Source: Brienomyrus brachyistius
Lineage: Eukaryota; Chordata; Actinopteri; Osteoglossiformes; Mormyridae
Direction of reading: 5' to 3'
Length of the DNA stretch: 64,000 nucleotides
Assembly (NCBI RefSeq): GCF_023856365.1
Contig: NC_064542.1
Span: 18,142,863 to 18,206,862, forward strand
Every line of letters starts with the position of its first letter. The stretch's first letter is position 1. The position numbers were made by a program, and so were the translations under genes. Of this stretch, positions 11,263-23,479 are shown in pieces. The notes below the pieces were generated by a model. That model made no database searches. It was not told the DNA's origin and was given only the letters and a program-made list of their open reading frames with translations.

Positions 11263-13186
11263 CACCGACTTAGTTCCAGGAATGTTTTATCCTAATAAGT
11301 TTGTTGATGGATTGTAATGAAAAATTCCCCTTCTGCAGTGGATGAAATAAGGCAATGAAATTACCAAAGCGAAACAAAGTCAGACGATCAAGGTCACTAT
11401 GGTGAGAAAAAGCTGAGCAGCAATAAATGTGCTTGTATTCCAACTGTAATATGTGCTGTAAGCATGTACAATTGTGGCCCACATCACTATTATACCTCAA
11501 CTACTGGGCCTTTAGGATAATATAGCATGACTCTGTGCCATAGTGTGAGTTTCCAATCACAGTGGGTAGCAAAACCATCTGCTGAATAATAATTGAAATA
11601 TCGTGCATCACAACTCAACTGTCCTCCTAAGATCCAGAGGATTTATATCTCTCATATCTACAAGGCAGAGTGTAATGGAGGATGAAGTGATCATCAACAT
11701 TGTGGGTTTAAATCCAAATCATTCATTAAATGCAGTTTAATAACTAGAATAGTAGAACATTTTTGCTTGAGCAAATAATTTATTTCACGATAGTCCTTTG
11801 TACCACAAGCTTTTCTCTACATAGACATTCATATGAAGGTGTCAGTTGCACTGTGTTTACCCCCCGATGATATGAGCAAGCACAAGTCTCTGCTCACTGC
11901 TTCTCAAGTTCCAGTTAACAAATTCATTTACTACAGTTACCTTGTATTTTTACATTTGTGAATTTTTAGGCGAAGGTGAATTATGTTTATTCTTGAGGGG
12001 CACAAAGAATAAATCCAGCAATATCTGTATTATTAACAGTGGGCTGTATATAAAATCAGGATATTGAATAGTACTGTACTGCAAAAAAACAAAATCTTAT
12101 ATTGCACAATGAAAAGTAAGGACAACTCAATAATTCAATGATGGTTACAAGATATGGTTACAATTATTACAGATACAGAAATACACGGGACCTTGCAACA
12201 TGCCAAAAAATGTGAAAGTTTAATGTCTTTTTTTTTTTTTTAGATTAATTTCAGACAGATAACTGAAAGCTGAATGCACAAAAAATAAATAACGTAAAGC
12301 GCCATTTAACCAAAAATTATTAAATTGGCGGACATACCAAGGCATCATGAGAGCGGCGAATGAGGAAGCTAGCTATGAGGTCGCCAGATGTTGGGACCCC
12401 ATAAAAATCCAGGAAAAAGCAGTGACCCAGCAGTCAAAAAGAGTTCAGGTCATTTAATGTGCATAAAAATTATAATCCTGAGGGGTATTTTTCGTACGTC
12501 GCTTAAATCATCTGAGATCAGATGCCTCACCTTGGATGAGTTAATGCCGGTGAAAAGCATCTGGGATAAGTTCTAAGTTTTTCAAAGGCAGCTATGTGGT
12601 ATATTAGTCTAGCTGGATCCATTCATCCGAGATGATTGCGCGCACCCGAGCTGACTGAAAAGCCCATATATATCGAGTCTCTCTTTCAGCATGAACGGGA
12701 GTTTCACGACTGATAGATAACCATTAACAACAACTTCTGATTTCTTTATCTATTTTCTCTTTTTTTTCTTTTTCCCTATTTCTAACTTGCTGTTGATGTG
12801 GTTTCTCTACTGTCAAAAGCTCTCTCTTTCCCTCTCACAGTACTGTTATGGCTGCTTGGAGCAGGTGGGAAAAGAAGGTCACGATCCATCTGTGGTTCCA
12901 AAGACAACAGGGATTGATTGGGGAAACCAAAATGAACACTGAGTACAAAACACAAAACTAACAGGACCATGAGGGGTCAGAAATAAAAATCGCTCTAAAC
13001 TGAACCATAAAATAGAACTACGCGGGGAAAGAAGTAATACGGAGACGAGACTAAGAGATCAGTGGCTGGATGTCAACCATGAATAGTGTGGTGACTCCTG
13101 GAGAGACAGTGACCGCAGAGACGGCAACCAGGGCAGAATGGGCTGGCAACCCCATTTGTGTCCACCGAGAGGAGGACATTCAACCA
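11263..13186. other. Stretch without recognised genes
   Basis: Mostly AT-rich. It includes a poly-T run at 12229-12241. Bases 12480-12700 (GGGGTATTTTTCGTACGTCG onward) look like part of an unidentified DNA repeat. No exon is supported. Confidence 0.45.
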
Positions 13187-13396
13187 GTCATGACCTGCGC
13201 ATCCAGTCCTCCTGTGTGCCACACCCCCTGATCATCCACGGGTGCTACCCTGATTGTGCCCAGCTGTTTCTTGTTATTTCGGCTTGCTTTCTGTATTTAG
13301 TCCACGTCTAAGTCCGTCTGAGTCAGATCCGTCATTGATGCTCGTCGCCATCCTTCCCCGCTTCCTGCCTGCCCATCCACCTGCGATCATTACACA
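13187..13396 (+). mobile_element. LTR fragment of the TGTCACGCCC family
   Basis: Shares TCCTCCTGTGTGCCACACCC, CTGATCATCCACG and CCCAGCTGTTTCTTGTTATT with the LTRs at 5760 and 28422. The 5' end is worn and the 3' end runs into the LINE at 13405, so it is truncated there. Confidence 0.75.
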
Positions 13397-13404
13397 ACCA
13401 AGCT

Positions 13405-15626
13405 ACGATGTATTCAATGGAAAGATACCCCCAGGGGTGCCCGAGATGGGGGGAGGATGAGCAACCCAGTCTGACGGACACTATGGCCACAGACCCAGGC
13501 AACGGACAAACGACCATGAGCAAGCAGTGTACATGTGGTAAAGTCTGCAAGAACATCCATGGCTTAAAAATCCACAAAGCAAAGATGAAGTGTTCGTTGG
13601 GAGCAGGAGCATCACAACGTACAGGTGTTCAACCTCGTGAGACGCAGGAGGAGCATGGCCCGGAGTCAAATGAGCGACCTTTATCACCAATCCCTTGCAG
13701 TTCACGAAAGATCTGCTGGGGTAGAAGCGCAGTGGAAATCTTGACCCCTCACTGGAAGAAATTGACTAATACCTCAGGCAGATGTACAGCGACTCCAGTA
13801 GAGAGCAGAAGCTGGGAGAATGCAACATCCTCTTTGATCCGCCTGAACTGGAAGAGCAGTTCGACATGTCGGAGCTGCAGTTGTAAGAAATCAGAGAAGT
13901 CATCCCCAAAGCAAGAGCGAGTTCTGCTCCAGGACCAAGTGGCACTTCATACAGAGTGTACAAGAACTGTCCGAAACTCCTACTGCGTCTGTGGAAAATC
14001 CTGCGAATCTTCTTGAGAAAAGGGAAGATCCCAGAGCAATGGCAATTAGCAGAAGTGGTGTGGATCCCGAAGGAAGAAAACTCCACCCAACTAGACCAGT
14101 TCCGCATCATCTCCTTGCTGTGTGCTGAAGCCAAGATCTTCTTCGGTGCTATTTCCAGGAGGCTGTGCACCTACCTGACAAAAAACACCTATATCGACAC
14201 CATCAGTCCAGAAGGGTGGCATTTCAGGAATGCCGGGCTGTGTGGAGAATATTGGTGGGGTGACATAGCTAATTTGGGAGGCCAGAGAGAAAAAAGGCAA
14301 CCTGTCAGTGTTAGGGCTTGACCTGGCAAATGCAATCGGCTCCATTCCACACAAGGTAGTCCAGCTCACTTATGTCCCCAGCAGGTGTAGAGACCTTATT
14401 GCTGATTACTACAAGTTTAGGATGAGGGTCTCTTCTGAAGCAATTACAACTACTTGGCACAAAGTGGAGATCGACATCATTACAGGGTGCATTATCTCTG
14501 TGACACTGTTCTCCCTGGCTATGAACATGCTCACTAAGTCAGCTGAGCAAGAGCGCAGAGGGCGGCGAATGAATTCCGGAGAACGGCAACCACCCATCAG
14601 AGCGTTCATGGATGACCTCACAGTCACAACAGAATCAGTCACAGGTTGCCGGTGGATTCTGAAGGGAATCGAGAATCTGATGGCATAGGCTTGAATGCGT
14701 TTCAAACCTGCCAAATCAAGATCCATGGTGCTGAGGAAAGGAAAGATGGAGGGCAAGTTCCAGTTTTGCATCGCAGGCATAGCCATTCCATCAATCACAG
14801 AGAAGCCAGTCAAGAGTTTTGCCAAGGTTTTTGACAGCTCTCTGAGAGACTCAGCATCTATTCAGTCAACTTGCACTGACTTGGGTGGATGGCTGAAATC
14901 CGTGGACAAGTCCGGTCTTCCTGGAAAGTTCAAAGCCAGGGTCTACCAGCATGGCATCCTTCCACGGATCCTGTGGCCCCTTTTCATCTATACTGTCCCA
15001 ATTTCTACAGTTGAAACCCAATCAACTCTGGAGATGGCTTGGGTTACCAAAGAGCCTGAGCAGCATCGCACTCTATGGATACAACAACAAACTGCAGCTG
15101 CCCCTCAAATCCTTGGAAGAGGAATTCAAGGTAACAAGAGCTAGGGAAGTAATGTAGTACAGGGACTCTAGTGATCCAATGGTGGCCAAAGCTGGAATCC
15201 AAATGAGCAAAGGCAGGAAGTGGAGGGCGGAAAAGGTAGTCCAGGATGCTGAGGAAAGGCTACATCACACAAGCCTGGTGGGAGTGGTCACACGAGGCCG
15301 AGCCGGGTTGGGTCCCTTCCCAACTACCCAAATGAACATTAGGGGGAAGCAGAGGCGGTGCCTTGTCGAAGAGAAAGTGAGAACAGTTGTGGAGGGAGAC
15401 AAGATCCTGCAAGGCAGTGGGAATGAGGCAGCAGGGGGCTTGGATATGATGGGAAAATGTAGTTCAGAGGAAAGTGACCGGGACTGAGATCTGGAAAGCC
15501 GAGCCTTACCACATTAAATTCATCATCCAGTGTATGATGTGCTTCTAGGCCCAATGAACCTGCACACATGGGGCATAGCAGATTCACCAGCATACCCATT
15601 GTGTTCCAATGGGTATTCAGTTCCAA
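13405..15626 (+). mobile_element. R2/NeSL-like LINE remnant with zinc-finger and FMDD motifs
   Basis: Decayed plus-strand non-LTR retrotransposon. Bases 13408-14016 include a cysteine/histidine motif (CGKVCKNIHGLKIHKAKMKC) of the kind these elements use for nucleic-acid binding. Bases 13956-14321 give linker and reverse transcriptase (GKIPEQWQLAEVVWIPKEEN), 14308-14688 give LDLANAIGSIPHK, ITGCIISVTLFSLAMNM and the catalytic FMDD (14605-14616). Bases 14695-15160 give the thumb region (KPAKSRSMVLRKGK, VDKSGLPGKFKARVYQH), and 15179-15626 the C-terminal part ending MNLHTWGIADSPAYPLC. Frameshifts separate these pieces, so it is inactive. Canonical R2 elements sit in 28S rDNA, but no rDNA is present here. 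The clade assignment is from motifs only. Confidence 0.85.
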
Positions 15627-17479
15627 CTGAATTCATGTGGTTTAATTATAAACATGCACTTTAAAATACATATGTTTTGGAACTGAATTTTGGAAGCCGA
15701 GTATTTTTGTACTGAATATTTAAGCAATGAAATTACAATTGAAATGTTTTCAGTTGAAATGTTCAATGTTTAAATGTATACACATATTAAATTACAGTCC
15801 CCCAAAATTCAAAGCATCAATAATGCAATGCTTTTTTAATTTGATAAGTGTAATTCAACGTGTTTTTTTTCCATCAATGACTTTTGTCATTAATTTACTT
15901 CCATACATTTTCCACTGGTTTAGAAATACCTTTTATTTTCAAGCATTTCCTTCATCAGTTAGTGATAACTAAAATGGACAATGTGAGAGCAAGCAGGGAA
16001 AATGCTACTGTTAGCATCCATGAAATTCTCAGGGAAGGAAAACCGGATGAAACCTCATGCACCAATGCATGTTCATCTAAATTTTTATTCAACACAAAAT
16101 TACTTTTCTAAACATTCGAAAGTGGTTGCCATGAATCTGTAATGAATCTGTGTGTTTCAGACCACTTCATTCACTTCTTTTATTGTTGTTTTCTGCATTC
16201 AGCTTCTCCAACAGCAGAGAGAGAAAACACAAGCACACATTCATGGTAACTATTGAGAAACCTAGATAGCGAGGCAATTTATATCAAATCGACTGCAATA
16301 AATGACTCCAGATTACCATCTTAAATATACTGGCAAAAAGCAATTTGTATCCCACATGCCTGCGGTTGGAAATTTGCATCTTATTATGGTGTGGCTTTTC
16401 ATTAGGATAGAAATATTTTATTTACAATTTACCTACATCACATATGCCATTCATATACTTTAAGGTATAGCCGTAGTTTCTTATATTTCAAAAGAGAGAC
16501 AATAGAAGCCAGAAAAAAGTCATCTTTAAAATCACAGCGTTATTATCTTGCAGAGTAAACAGAAAAAAATATCTTTCTATATTTTGTGTAACATAAAAAA
16601 TTCTGAAAAATGTCCATTCTGATTATGATAAAGATCTTTGCTAGCTTCGAAACTCACAGCTTAGCTGTAATAACTGAACCTAAGTTGATATACCAAAAAT
16701 CTGAGTAAATGAATTTTTCCACTGAGGTCAATGTCATTCAATACAGTATCATGCAGACAACGTGCTAGTAAAAGTATAGTAGCTTTAGTAATAAGAATTC
16801 TTTAAAAAATGTAACATGGATTTATAATTTAAGAATCATTAATGTTTCTGAAATCCAAGCATTTCTTAAAATATCCACTGAAATGCCAATAATATTAGTG
16901 TTACCACACCAAAATATTTCATTAATATATTTTATTATGGCTTTTATAAACATTTGATTCTGAGTAAAGTTACATTTATTTATTTATGACGGAATTTTGT
17001 CCAAAGGATGGACAGCTGAGGCAAATAATAACTGCAAACAGCAAACATTTCTGCTGTCAAGGAGTCAACTAGACAAAAGGTGGGCTGAGCTTCCAGTTAG
17101 AGACCAGTAACACCATTCGTAATGATCATGAATAATACCTGATCTCTATTAACTAGTTCCTCCAACTTACAAGGCAGGATTGGCATTCCAGGCACCGGAA
17201 AAAACTCACAGTGGTGCATTTGGATTAGTGTAGTTCTGAAGTATCACCCACTGCACTGCTGGACTCAGGTACTCATCCCTGAGGTGGTTTGTCATGTGGT
17301 GGGTGTGGCAATGCACTGTATTCAGTGCGTGCACCTTACCTTTAACTAGCATCAGTCCAGGTAGTGCGCAATTCACAGGCTTGACGCCCTCTGTGTTGTC
17401 ACACAATAGTTCTACGATCATCATCAATATTAACTGTCATTTGTGCCATAATAACCCTTCTGTTGGTTTGTACAAGATG
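15627..17479. other. AT-rich stretch without recognised genes
   Basis: No exon or known repeat family recognised. Short open frames here look random. Confidence 0.45.
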
Positions 17480-17745
17480 TGACAACTCCTGGCCAACCCA
17501 GACCCTGTCAGCGCTTCTTGGTTTCTCCCTCCACAGACGACTCTCAGTACATACTTACCTTGCTGACCGCGAGCAGCCCACAAGCTTTGCTGTTTCAAAG
17601 ACGCTCTGGCCCAGTTGTCTGACCAGAATGATTTGACTTTTGTCATTTAGTCACTTACATCTTTATTCCTACACATTTCTTCTGCATTCAATATGCTAAC
17701 TACAAGTACCGAATGTTGCATTATTGTCTAATATATCCCAGACCT
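17480..17745. mobile_element. Fragment of a common fish DNA-type repeat
   Basis: CTTGGTTTCTCCCTCCACAG, GCTCTGGCCCAGTTGTCTGA and CCTAATATATCCCAGACC-like sequence (here GTCTAATATATCCCAGACC) match a widespread fish repeat I recall from other genomes. Terminal inverted repeats are missing from this piece, so its class is uncertain. Confidence 0.5.
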
Positions 17746-17810
17746 TTTTATGAGACAGTGATGGTTTTGCTCCTCGGTGCGTATACATAAATATAGATAA
17801 ACAAACACAT

Positions 17811-18110
17811 GGGTGGTGCAATGGTTAGCACTGTTAGGGACCAGGGTTCAAAGTTCCATCATGGTGTGGAGTTTGCATGGGGTTTCCTCTGGGTACTCCA
17901 GTCCCAACCAACAATCCAAAAGCATGCCAGGGTTAATTGGGCTTTCCATATTGCCTGTAGATGTGAATGGTGTGTGACTGTGCCCTATGATGGATTGGTG
18001 ACCCATCCTGGGTTGTGCCCTGCCTTCCATTCATAGTATCCAGGATGGACTCTGGCCCCCCAATGACCCTGAATAGGACAAGTGGTTACAAAAAATGGAT
18101 GGATGAATGG
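17811..18110 (+). mobile_element. GATGG-tailed SINE, diverged sense copy
   Basis: Begins GGGTGGTGCAATGGTTAGCA, has a B-box-like CAGGGTTCAAAG, and ends AAAAAATGGATGGATGAATG. About 30 bases of the head region are deleted relative to the copy at 10898. Confidence 0.88.
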
Positions 18111-18151
18111 ACACTCATATATAACATATATAACTGATATACCGTATATGT

Positions 18152-18500
18152 GTATAAGAACATAATACATTTACAAACAAGAGCTGAACAGCATCCAGAC
18201 CTGTTAGAATCTTATACACCTGGATCATGTACCCCTTAGTCTCCTTTGCTTGAGGCTAAACAGATTCAGCTCAGCTAACCTTTCCTCATAAGACATTCCT
18301 CTAAGACCAGGAATCATTCTTGTAGCCCTACGTTACACCCTTTCCAAGGCAGCAATGTCCTTTATAAGGTATGGTGACCAAACCTGCACACAATATTCTA
18401 GGTGGGGTCTTACCAAGGAATTATATAATCGTAGCATCACTTCCCTTGACTTAAACTCCACACACCTAGAGATGTAACCCAACAGAGTGTAGTGTAATAA
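18152..18500 (-). mobile_element. LINE 3' end, minus orientation
   Basis: On the minus strand it encodes REVMLRLYNSLVRPHLEYCV and VWSPYLIKDIAALERV, then a MIPGLR-type segment, all from the reverse-transcriptase C-terminal region. It ends with the tail CTTGTTTGTAAATGTATTAT. About 220 bases present in the plus-strand copy at 18890-19262 are deleted. Confidence 0.85.
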
Positions 18501-18889
18501 GTGTAATAAGACACCAAAGCAAAAGTTGTTAATTTCCTTTCCTAATCCAAACAAGAACAAAAAAATTAACTGCCCATACAGACTCAGCACCCCAGATCAT
18601 TGTTAGACCTGAGGTGCTTAGCAGTTAAGTAATGAAATGAGGTCTGTGTGATGCTACTCAGATCCAGACATAGCTGGCACTAAATCCTATTAGAGGTGAG
18701 CAGTAATGCTTGTTTCTCTGTGAGCTTAAGGCTCAGTGCTTGGATTTAATTGCAGTATAGTGTCTGGATTTGGAGGGATGGGTTTAATCTGTGCTTTTGG
18801 TTTTGGTCAGGAGTGTTGTGAATGTCACTGGCTCTGTGGAAAGGCAAATGAACCATTAATATAAACCATGCCACAAACAGTAATTCAGT

Positions 18890-19262
18890 TGTAAAGGAGG
18901 TTGTTATACAAGTTACATAAAGCACTGAATGCACCTAATGTAATTGCAAAGGAGACAAAGGGGGACATGATCCAGGTAGATAAGATTTTGACAGGTCTGG
19001 AAGCTGTACAACAAAATAGTTACTTCAATATCAGTTCAAATGCAAGAACTTCTGGCCTTAGGCGAAAATTAGCAGGTGGACGTTTTAAACTGGATTTGAG
19101 AAAGCACTTCTTTACAAAGCGTGTAGTTAGAGTATAGAATAGTGTTCATGTTAATGTAGTGCACGCTAAAACCATGGGTTCCTTTAAATCAGAGCTAGAT
19201 ACAACTATAACAACTTTAAGCAATTAGTTGAATCCTCTTGTTTGTAAATTTCTTATGTTCCT
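18890..19262 (+). mobile_element. LINE 3' end, plus orientation, same family as 18152-18500
   Basis: Encodes GDMIQVDKILTGLEAVQQNS, LRKHFFTKRVVRV and a final MGSFKSELD segment, ending in CTTGTTTGTAAATTTCTTAT. It shares its tail and GDxxQVxKILTGL motif with the copy at 18152 in the opposite orientation. Confidence 0.85.
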
Positions 19263-19388
19263 ATCCTGTGACATCTCAGGATATCCCATATCATTAGCAT
19301 TATGAGTCAAACGCATTATGAAAATTAACAAAGACTGTAATGAACTTTTGCCAGTATTCTCATTTTCACTCAGTGTGAACCCTCAGTG

Positions 19389-21150
19389 TCAGGATGCGGT
19401 CCATGGTTGGCTTCTTTGACATAAAACCAAACTGCTCCGGTAGCTGGTAGGCAAGCAAGCAATCACGTACCCTGTTAAGGATGACCATAGCAAGGACCTT
19501 ACCAGCACTGAGAGTGTTATCCTTCTATAGTTTCTGCAATCCACGCAACCCTTCCCTTTCCAGACAGGGACAACAGGTCCCGTTTTCCAGTCGTTTGGGA
19601 TGATGCCCGTCTCCCAAATGAAAGCAAAGATTGCCAGCAATGTCAGTAGGGCAGCCTTACCACCAGTCTGGAGAATTACACCCTTAACAGCTGTTCAATC
19701 TCGTGAGATTGGGTGCTTCACAGCTAATGGGAGGATTAGCCTCAAGAATTATGGAGCCAGAAATGTCCATCGTTCTAGTCGGAGGATCAGCTTTAGACAG
19801 CTGCTCAAAGTAGCCAGCCTAGTAGGTCACCACAAAATTGTCATCTGTAAGGACCATTCCATCACCTGCCCTGACTGCAACTATCCAAGGAACAGATTTG
19901 GATATGCATAATACTTTGATTCCTCTGTATGCAGGATGTGGGTCAGTACACCCCAGATGATGTGTCACCTGCTCACAGATTCCTCTAACAATGCTTCCAT
20001 ATTTGTCCTCACAGCCATCCTTCACAGTTCCCAGGACAGACCGGAGTTACCACTAAGTCATGTGTTGCAACTCTTCTTGATAATATCCAGGGTGTCCTGT
20101 GAGATGAAACACCTCCTTCTGGAAACACCAGCAACACAAAACCTAACCCTCAACAACCTTCAGGGTCTTGTCACAGAATGTCACATTAGGGTTGGCAGTT
20201 GCACCCAAGTCTGCAAGATCCCCATACAAACTGATTGCAAACTCATCAGAAATAGCCTGATCTTGAAACCTGGCTAAGTCCAGCCCCATGCTCATAGTAG
20301 ATTTTAGCTCATAGTAGATCATAGCCTGGGTCCTTATTGAGTTAGTATCGGAAAAATTCATTGCAGAGTCATAAAGCAATTATGTAAGTCGCTCTGGCTA
20401 AGGGCGTCTGCCAAATACTCTAAATGTAAATGTAGCATACTGGACCTAACCTAAATTCAGTATCAGTGTAGCAACAACAAGTATGTGGTCAGTATTAACA
20501 CAATCAGCCCTACTGTAGACCCTGCAGTTCTGTAGGAGCGTCCACCATCTGCCCATGTGGATGTGAGTGATCATCTTTGCCGCACCACCAGTACTAGAAT
20601 ACCAAGTTCAATAATGCAGCTCAGAGATTTGGTACCAGGATCCAGTGACCCACAACCCCTGACCTTTTGCAAAGTCAAGAACATGGAACTACTTTCATCT
20701 GGGTCACCAGACCTGTGGAGACCGACACAATCCTCATAGCCAGCTCTGTCAGTGCTAGTGGTCGCATGGTAACTGAACAAAGTTGCAAATAAAACGTCTC
20801 CCTCAAGGAGACATCACTCTCCAAGGTCGGAGCATACACTGAGACAACAGACAAGACACCCAATGAGTGTCTTAGCCTGAGTGTCATAATACGCTCGTTG
20901 AAAGGAATGACATTGGAAACCATTGGGAGGAGCCGATATGCCACAGCAACAGCTGCCCTCTGAGTATGGCAGCCATGAGAGTGACCAGACCAATAATAGG
21001 TGTACCCACCTACAGGGATTTGGCCACTCTCCGGTCTGTTTACCTCAGAGAGTGCCACCACTGAAATGTGGCATTTACAAAGCTCCTCTGACAGCAAATG
21101 AAGATAGTCATCTTGCTAGAGAATCAAGATGCTCTAATTGGTCATACTCA
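19389..21150 (-). mobile_element. RTE-type (Rex3-like) LINE remnant
   Basis: Read on the minus strand. Bases 21097-20675 encode an apurinic-type endonuclease (ISVVALSEVNRP, GGYTYYWSGHSH, IMTLRLRHSLGVLSVVSVYA). Bases 20379-19640 encode the linker (TFCDKTLKVVEG, YFEQLSKADPPTRTMDISGS). Bases 19640-19389 encode reverse transcriptase (TGIIPNDWKTGPVVPVWKGK, then LPEQFGFMSKKPTMDRILTL in another frame). The catalytic palm is lost at the low-coordinate end, where the element stops. Frameshifts and stops make it inactive. It abuts an L2-type remnant at 21165. Clade assignment is from motif recognition. Confidence 0.85.
20385..20436 (+). mobile_element. SINE/LINE tail scrap
   Basis: GTAAGTCGCTCTGGCTAAGG followed by GCGTCTGCCAAATACTCTAA is the tail shared by many teleost SINEs and L2-type LINEs. 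It lies within the RTE remnant, so it is probably a later insertion. Confidence 0.65.
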
Positions 21151-21164
21151 TGCACTTAAACAGG

Positions 21165-22195
21165 CATCACGCAAGAGCTAGAACACAAATGGCACTCAAC
21201 TGAACTAGAAGTTTTCAGATCTGCCTGGAAAGAATGCCTCTCTAAGCATAGGCAAGGACCAGTGACTGCTATGTCTGTGCATATCTCTAGACTAATAGAA
21301 CAAAAATTTCTGTTTGAATCTCTGTCTAGGTTAACACAGAATTCTTGAATGTTAAACTCACAAGTCCCTTTATTACATATTTAATGGTAAAATAACTAAC
21401 ATTAGACAGATCATGTCTTGTAGCTTCATACTGCTATCAGCCTTCTGCAAGTCCTGTTCGTACTGATATGACACCTTTGAATCTTTCCTTCATATAAAAT
21501 AATGACAACTTTTGAGCTTAATTTCCGCCTGCAAGTTTTCCACTAGCCTTGTAGACCCAATTTCTATGAAACTCCTCAAGGAAATTGCGCCACTGATTAG
21601 CACTACCCTATCAAACTTGTTAAACTCATCTCTTAGGCTTGGATATATTTTCCAAACCTTTTAAAATAGTTGTCATTGGACCTGTTCTAAAGAAACCAAA
21701 TCTTGAACCTAGTGATTTAGGAAATTATAGACCTCAAATCTTCTTTTCATTTCAAAGATCCTGGGAAAAGCTGTTGTTCATCAGTTGTCTTCTGTCCTAT
21801 ATAAAAATAATGCCAAAGAATTATATCTGCCTGGCTTTAGACCAAGCCATAGCACAGAAACAGCTTTAATGAAAGTAATGAATGATTTGCTTATGGCTTC
21901 TGACCGTAGCTGTATATCTTTCTTTCAGAGTCACTAGATCCTTTCAAGTCCAGGATAAAAATGTTCATATTTGACAAGGCTATTACACTCTACTGTATTT
22001 CTATCCTGTAATGTACCTTATTATTCAAATTTATCTGTAAATCGATTTATTTTTATTTCCATGTTTATTCTTCCTCTTTTAAATCCATTGCTTTAACTTT
22101 TATGTTTTTGATTTCTGTTCCCCTGTATGTTTTTAAATTAAAACGTTCTTTGTGTTCTGTATTATTATGTGTAAAGCATTTTGAATAACCAAAAG
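21165..22195 (+). mobile_element. L2-type LINE remnant
   Basis: Begins with the linker segment EHKWHSTELEVFRSAWKECL, which parallels bases 736-790 of the first element. Reverse-transcriptase pieces follow around 21639-21890 ([19 protein letters not shown], then a frame with [20 protein letters not shown]). The palm is deleted; sequence jumps to the C-terminal and tail region, ending with TAAAGCATTTTGAATAACC. Inactive. Confidence 0.82.
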
Positions 22196-22199
22196 GTGC

Positions 22200-22985
22200 T
22201 AAGTTGCCTTGCCTATTATATAATTATTTGTGGTTTTCCAGTTCAACATCATGTAGAATGCAGAACAACAGGTACAAATTCTTTTGGGTACAATTCATTT
22301 TGGGTAAATTTTGAACTCCTTTTTTGCACCACAGTATATTATTCTATCGAAGAAAAAAAAAACAAAAAATCAAAGCATTTTAAAATACAAATTGGAAACC
22401 AAGTAACTAATAAATTATATGCTGCTTGCAATCGGTTTAATACCTTAATTTAATTTATTTCTTGAAACCTTTGCAGTTCTTGCAAGTTCAGCATTGACTC
22501 CCAGTTCAGAGGAATAAACTGAAATAATGTCCTCCTCCACACTGTTCCTTCTTGGACTGAAAGTCCAAAGGTGCAGATCAACCTCTCCCCAAGGTCCACT
22601 CCAGCCCCCTCTCCCCCCACACATTCCTATAATGGGCTCGGTAGTAGCTGCAGGGTACTTCACAAACACCGCGCGCGAGGCATCAGGGCAGATTAAAAAT
22701 GCATGCTGCTGCACAGGATGCTGCCAGCGTCCTTGTTTATCATCTATCACTAGCATGGAGAACAGCGAGTTAGTTCTGGTAATATCAGATAGGGATACTG
22801 ATTGGTTGTCCACGATGAAAACGTCATTCTGTGCGACAGTACCTTCATTTAGTAGCTACTAACTACGATGTAACTTAAGTGCCAGTAGTGCAACCGACAA
22901 AGAACGCCGCACTAATTTCAAACTAGCTAGTTTCAACGCAAGACTTAAGGTATACTTCACACCTGACTCTACGATCGGACTTGCG
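22200..22985. other. Stretch without recognised genes
   Basis: No exon recognised. Bases 22520-22750 are GC-richer with a short CpG cluster (CACCGCGCGCGAGGC) but no identifiable product. Confidence 0.45.
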
Positions 22986-23033
22986 CTAAGCTGGTGCAAC
23001 CCACCACAGGACTGGAGCTTGACACCCCTGGAT
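22986..23033 (-). mobile_element. hAT-type terminal sequence
   Basis: The reverse complement begins CAGGGGTGTCAAGCTCCAGT, the typical end of non-autonomous hAT elements. No matching opposite end was found, so this is a terminal fragment. Confidence 0.5.
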
Positions 23034-23101
23034 AAATGGCATTATGTTGACTTTGAGAGATTACTTTATATAATTTACTACATGAAGTGGCCTTTTCACT
23101 A

Positions 23102-23107
23102 ATGATG

Positions 23108-23142
<35 letters not shown>
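23102..23142. repeat. (TAA)n microsatellite
   Basis: About twelve ATA/TAA units, beginning just after GATGATAATA. Confidence 0.95.
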
Positions 23143-23146
<4 letters not shown>

Positions 23147-23156
23147 TCTGTCATCT

Positions 23157-23476
23157 GTAACCACTTTTCCTATTCAGGGTTGGGGGGGGGTGGGTCCTGA
23201 GCCAGTCCCAGAAGCTACAGGCGCAAGGCAGGGAGCAACCCAGGACAGAGCGCCAACCAATCATAGGGCGTATACACACACACACATACACATACACCAA
23301 TGGGTAACTTCAGTTAGCCTCAGTATGTTCTTGGACCGTGGGGAAAACCAGAGCTCCCAGGATGAATGGGGAGAACATGCAAACTCCACAAACACATGGA
23401 GTCATGAAGGAGACTCAAACACTGATCCCAGTGGTGTAAGGCAACAGTGCTAACCTCTGCACCACCATGCCGCCCG
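23157..23476 (-). mobile_element. GATGG-family SINE, antisense, tail worn
   Basis: Shares CACTTTTCCTATTCAGGGTT, GGGGAGAACATGCAAACTCC and GCACCACCATGCCGCCC with the other copies. The GATGG tail itself is lost into the adjacent (TAA)n repeat. Confidence 0.9.
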
Positions 23477-23479
23477 GTA

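Noticed and set aside
13408..14016. 202-residue open frame as a host zinc-finger gene
   Set aside because: The finger is followed in order by LINE linker, FMDD and C-terminal pieces, so it belongs to a retroelement.
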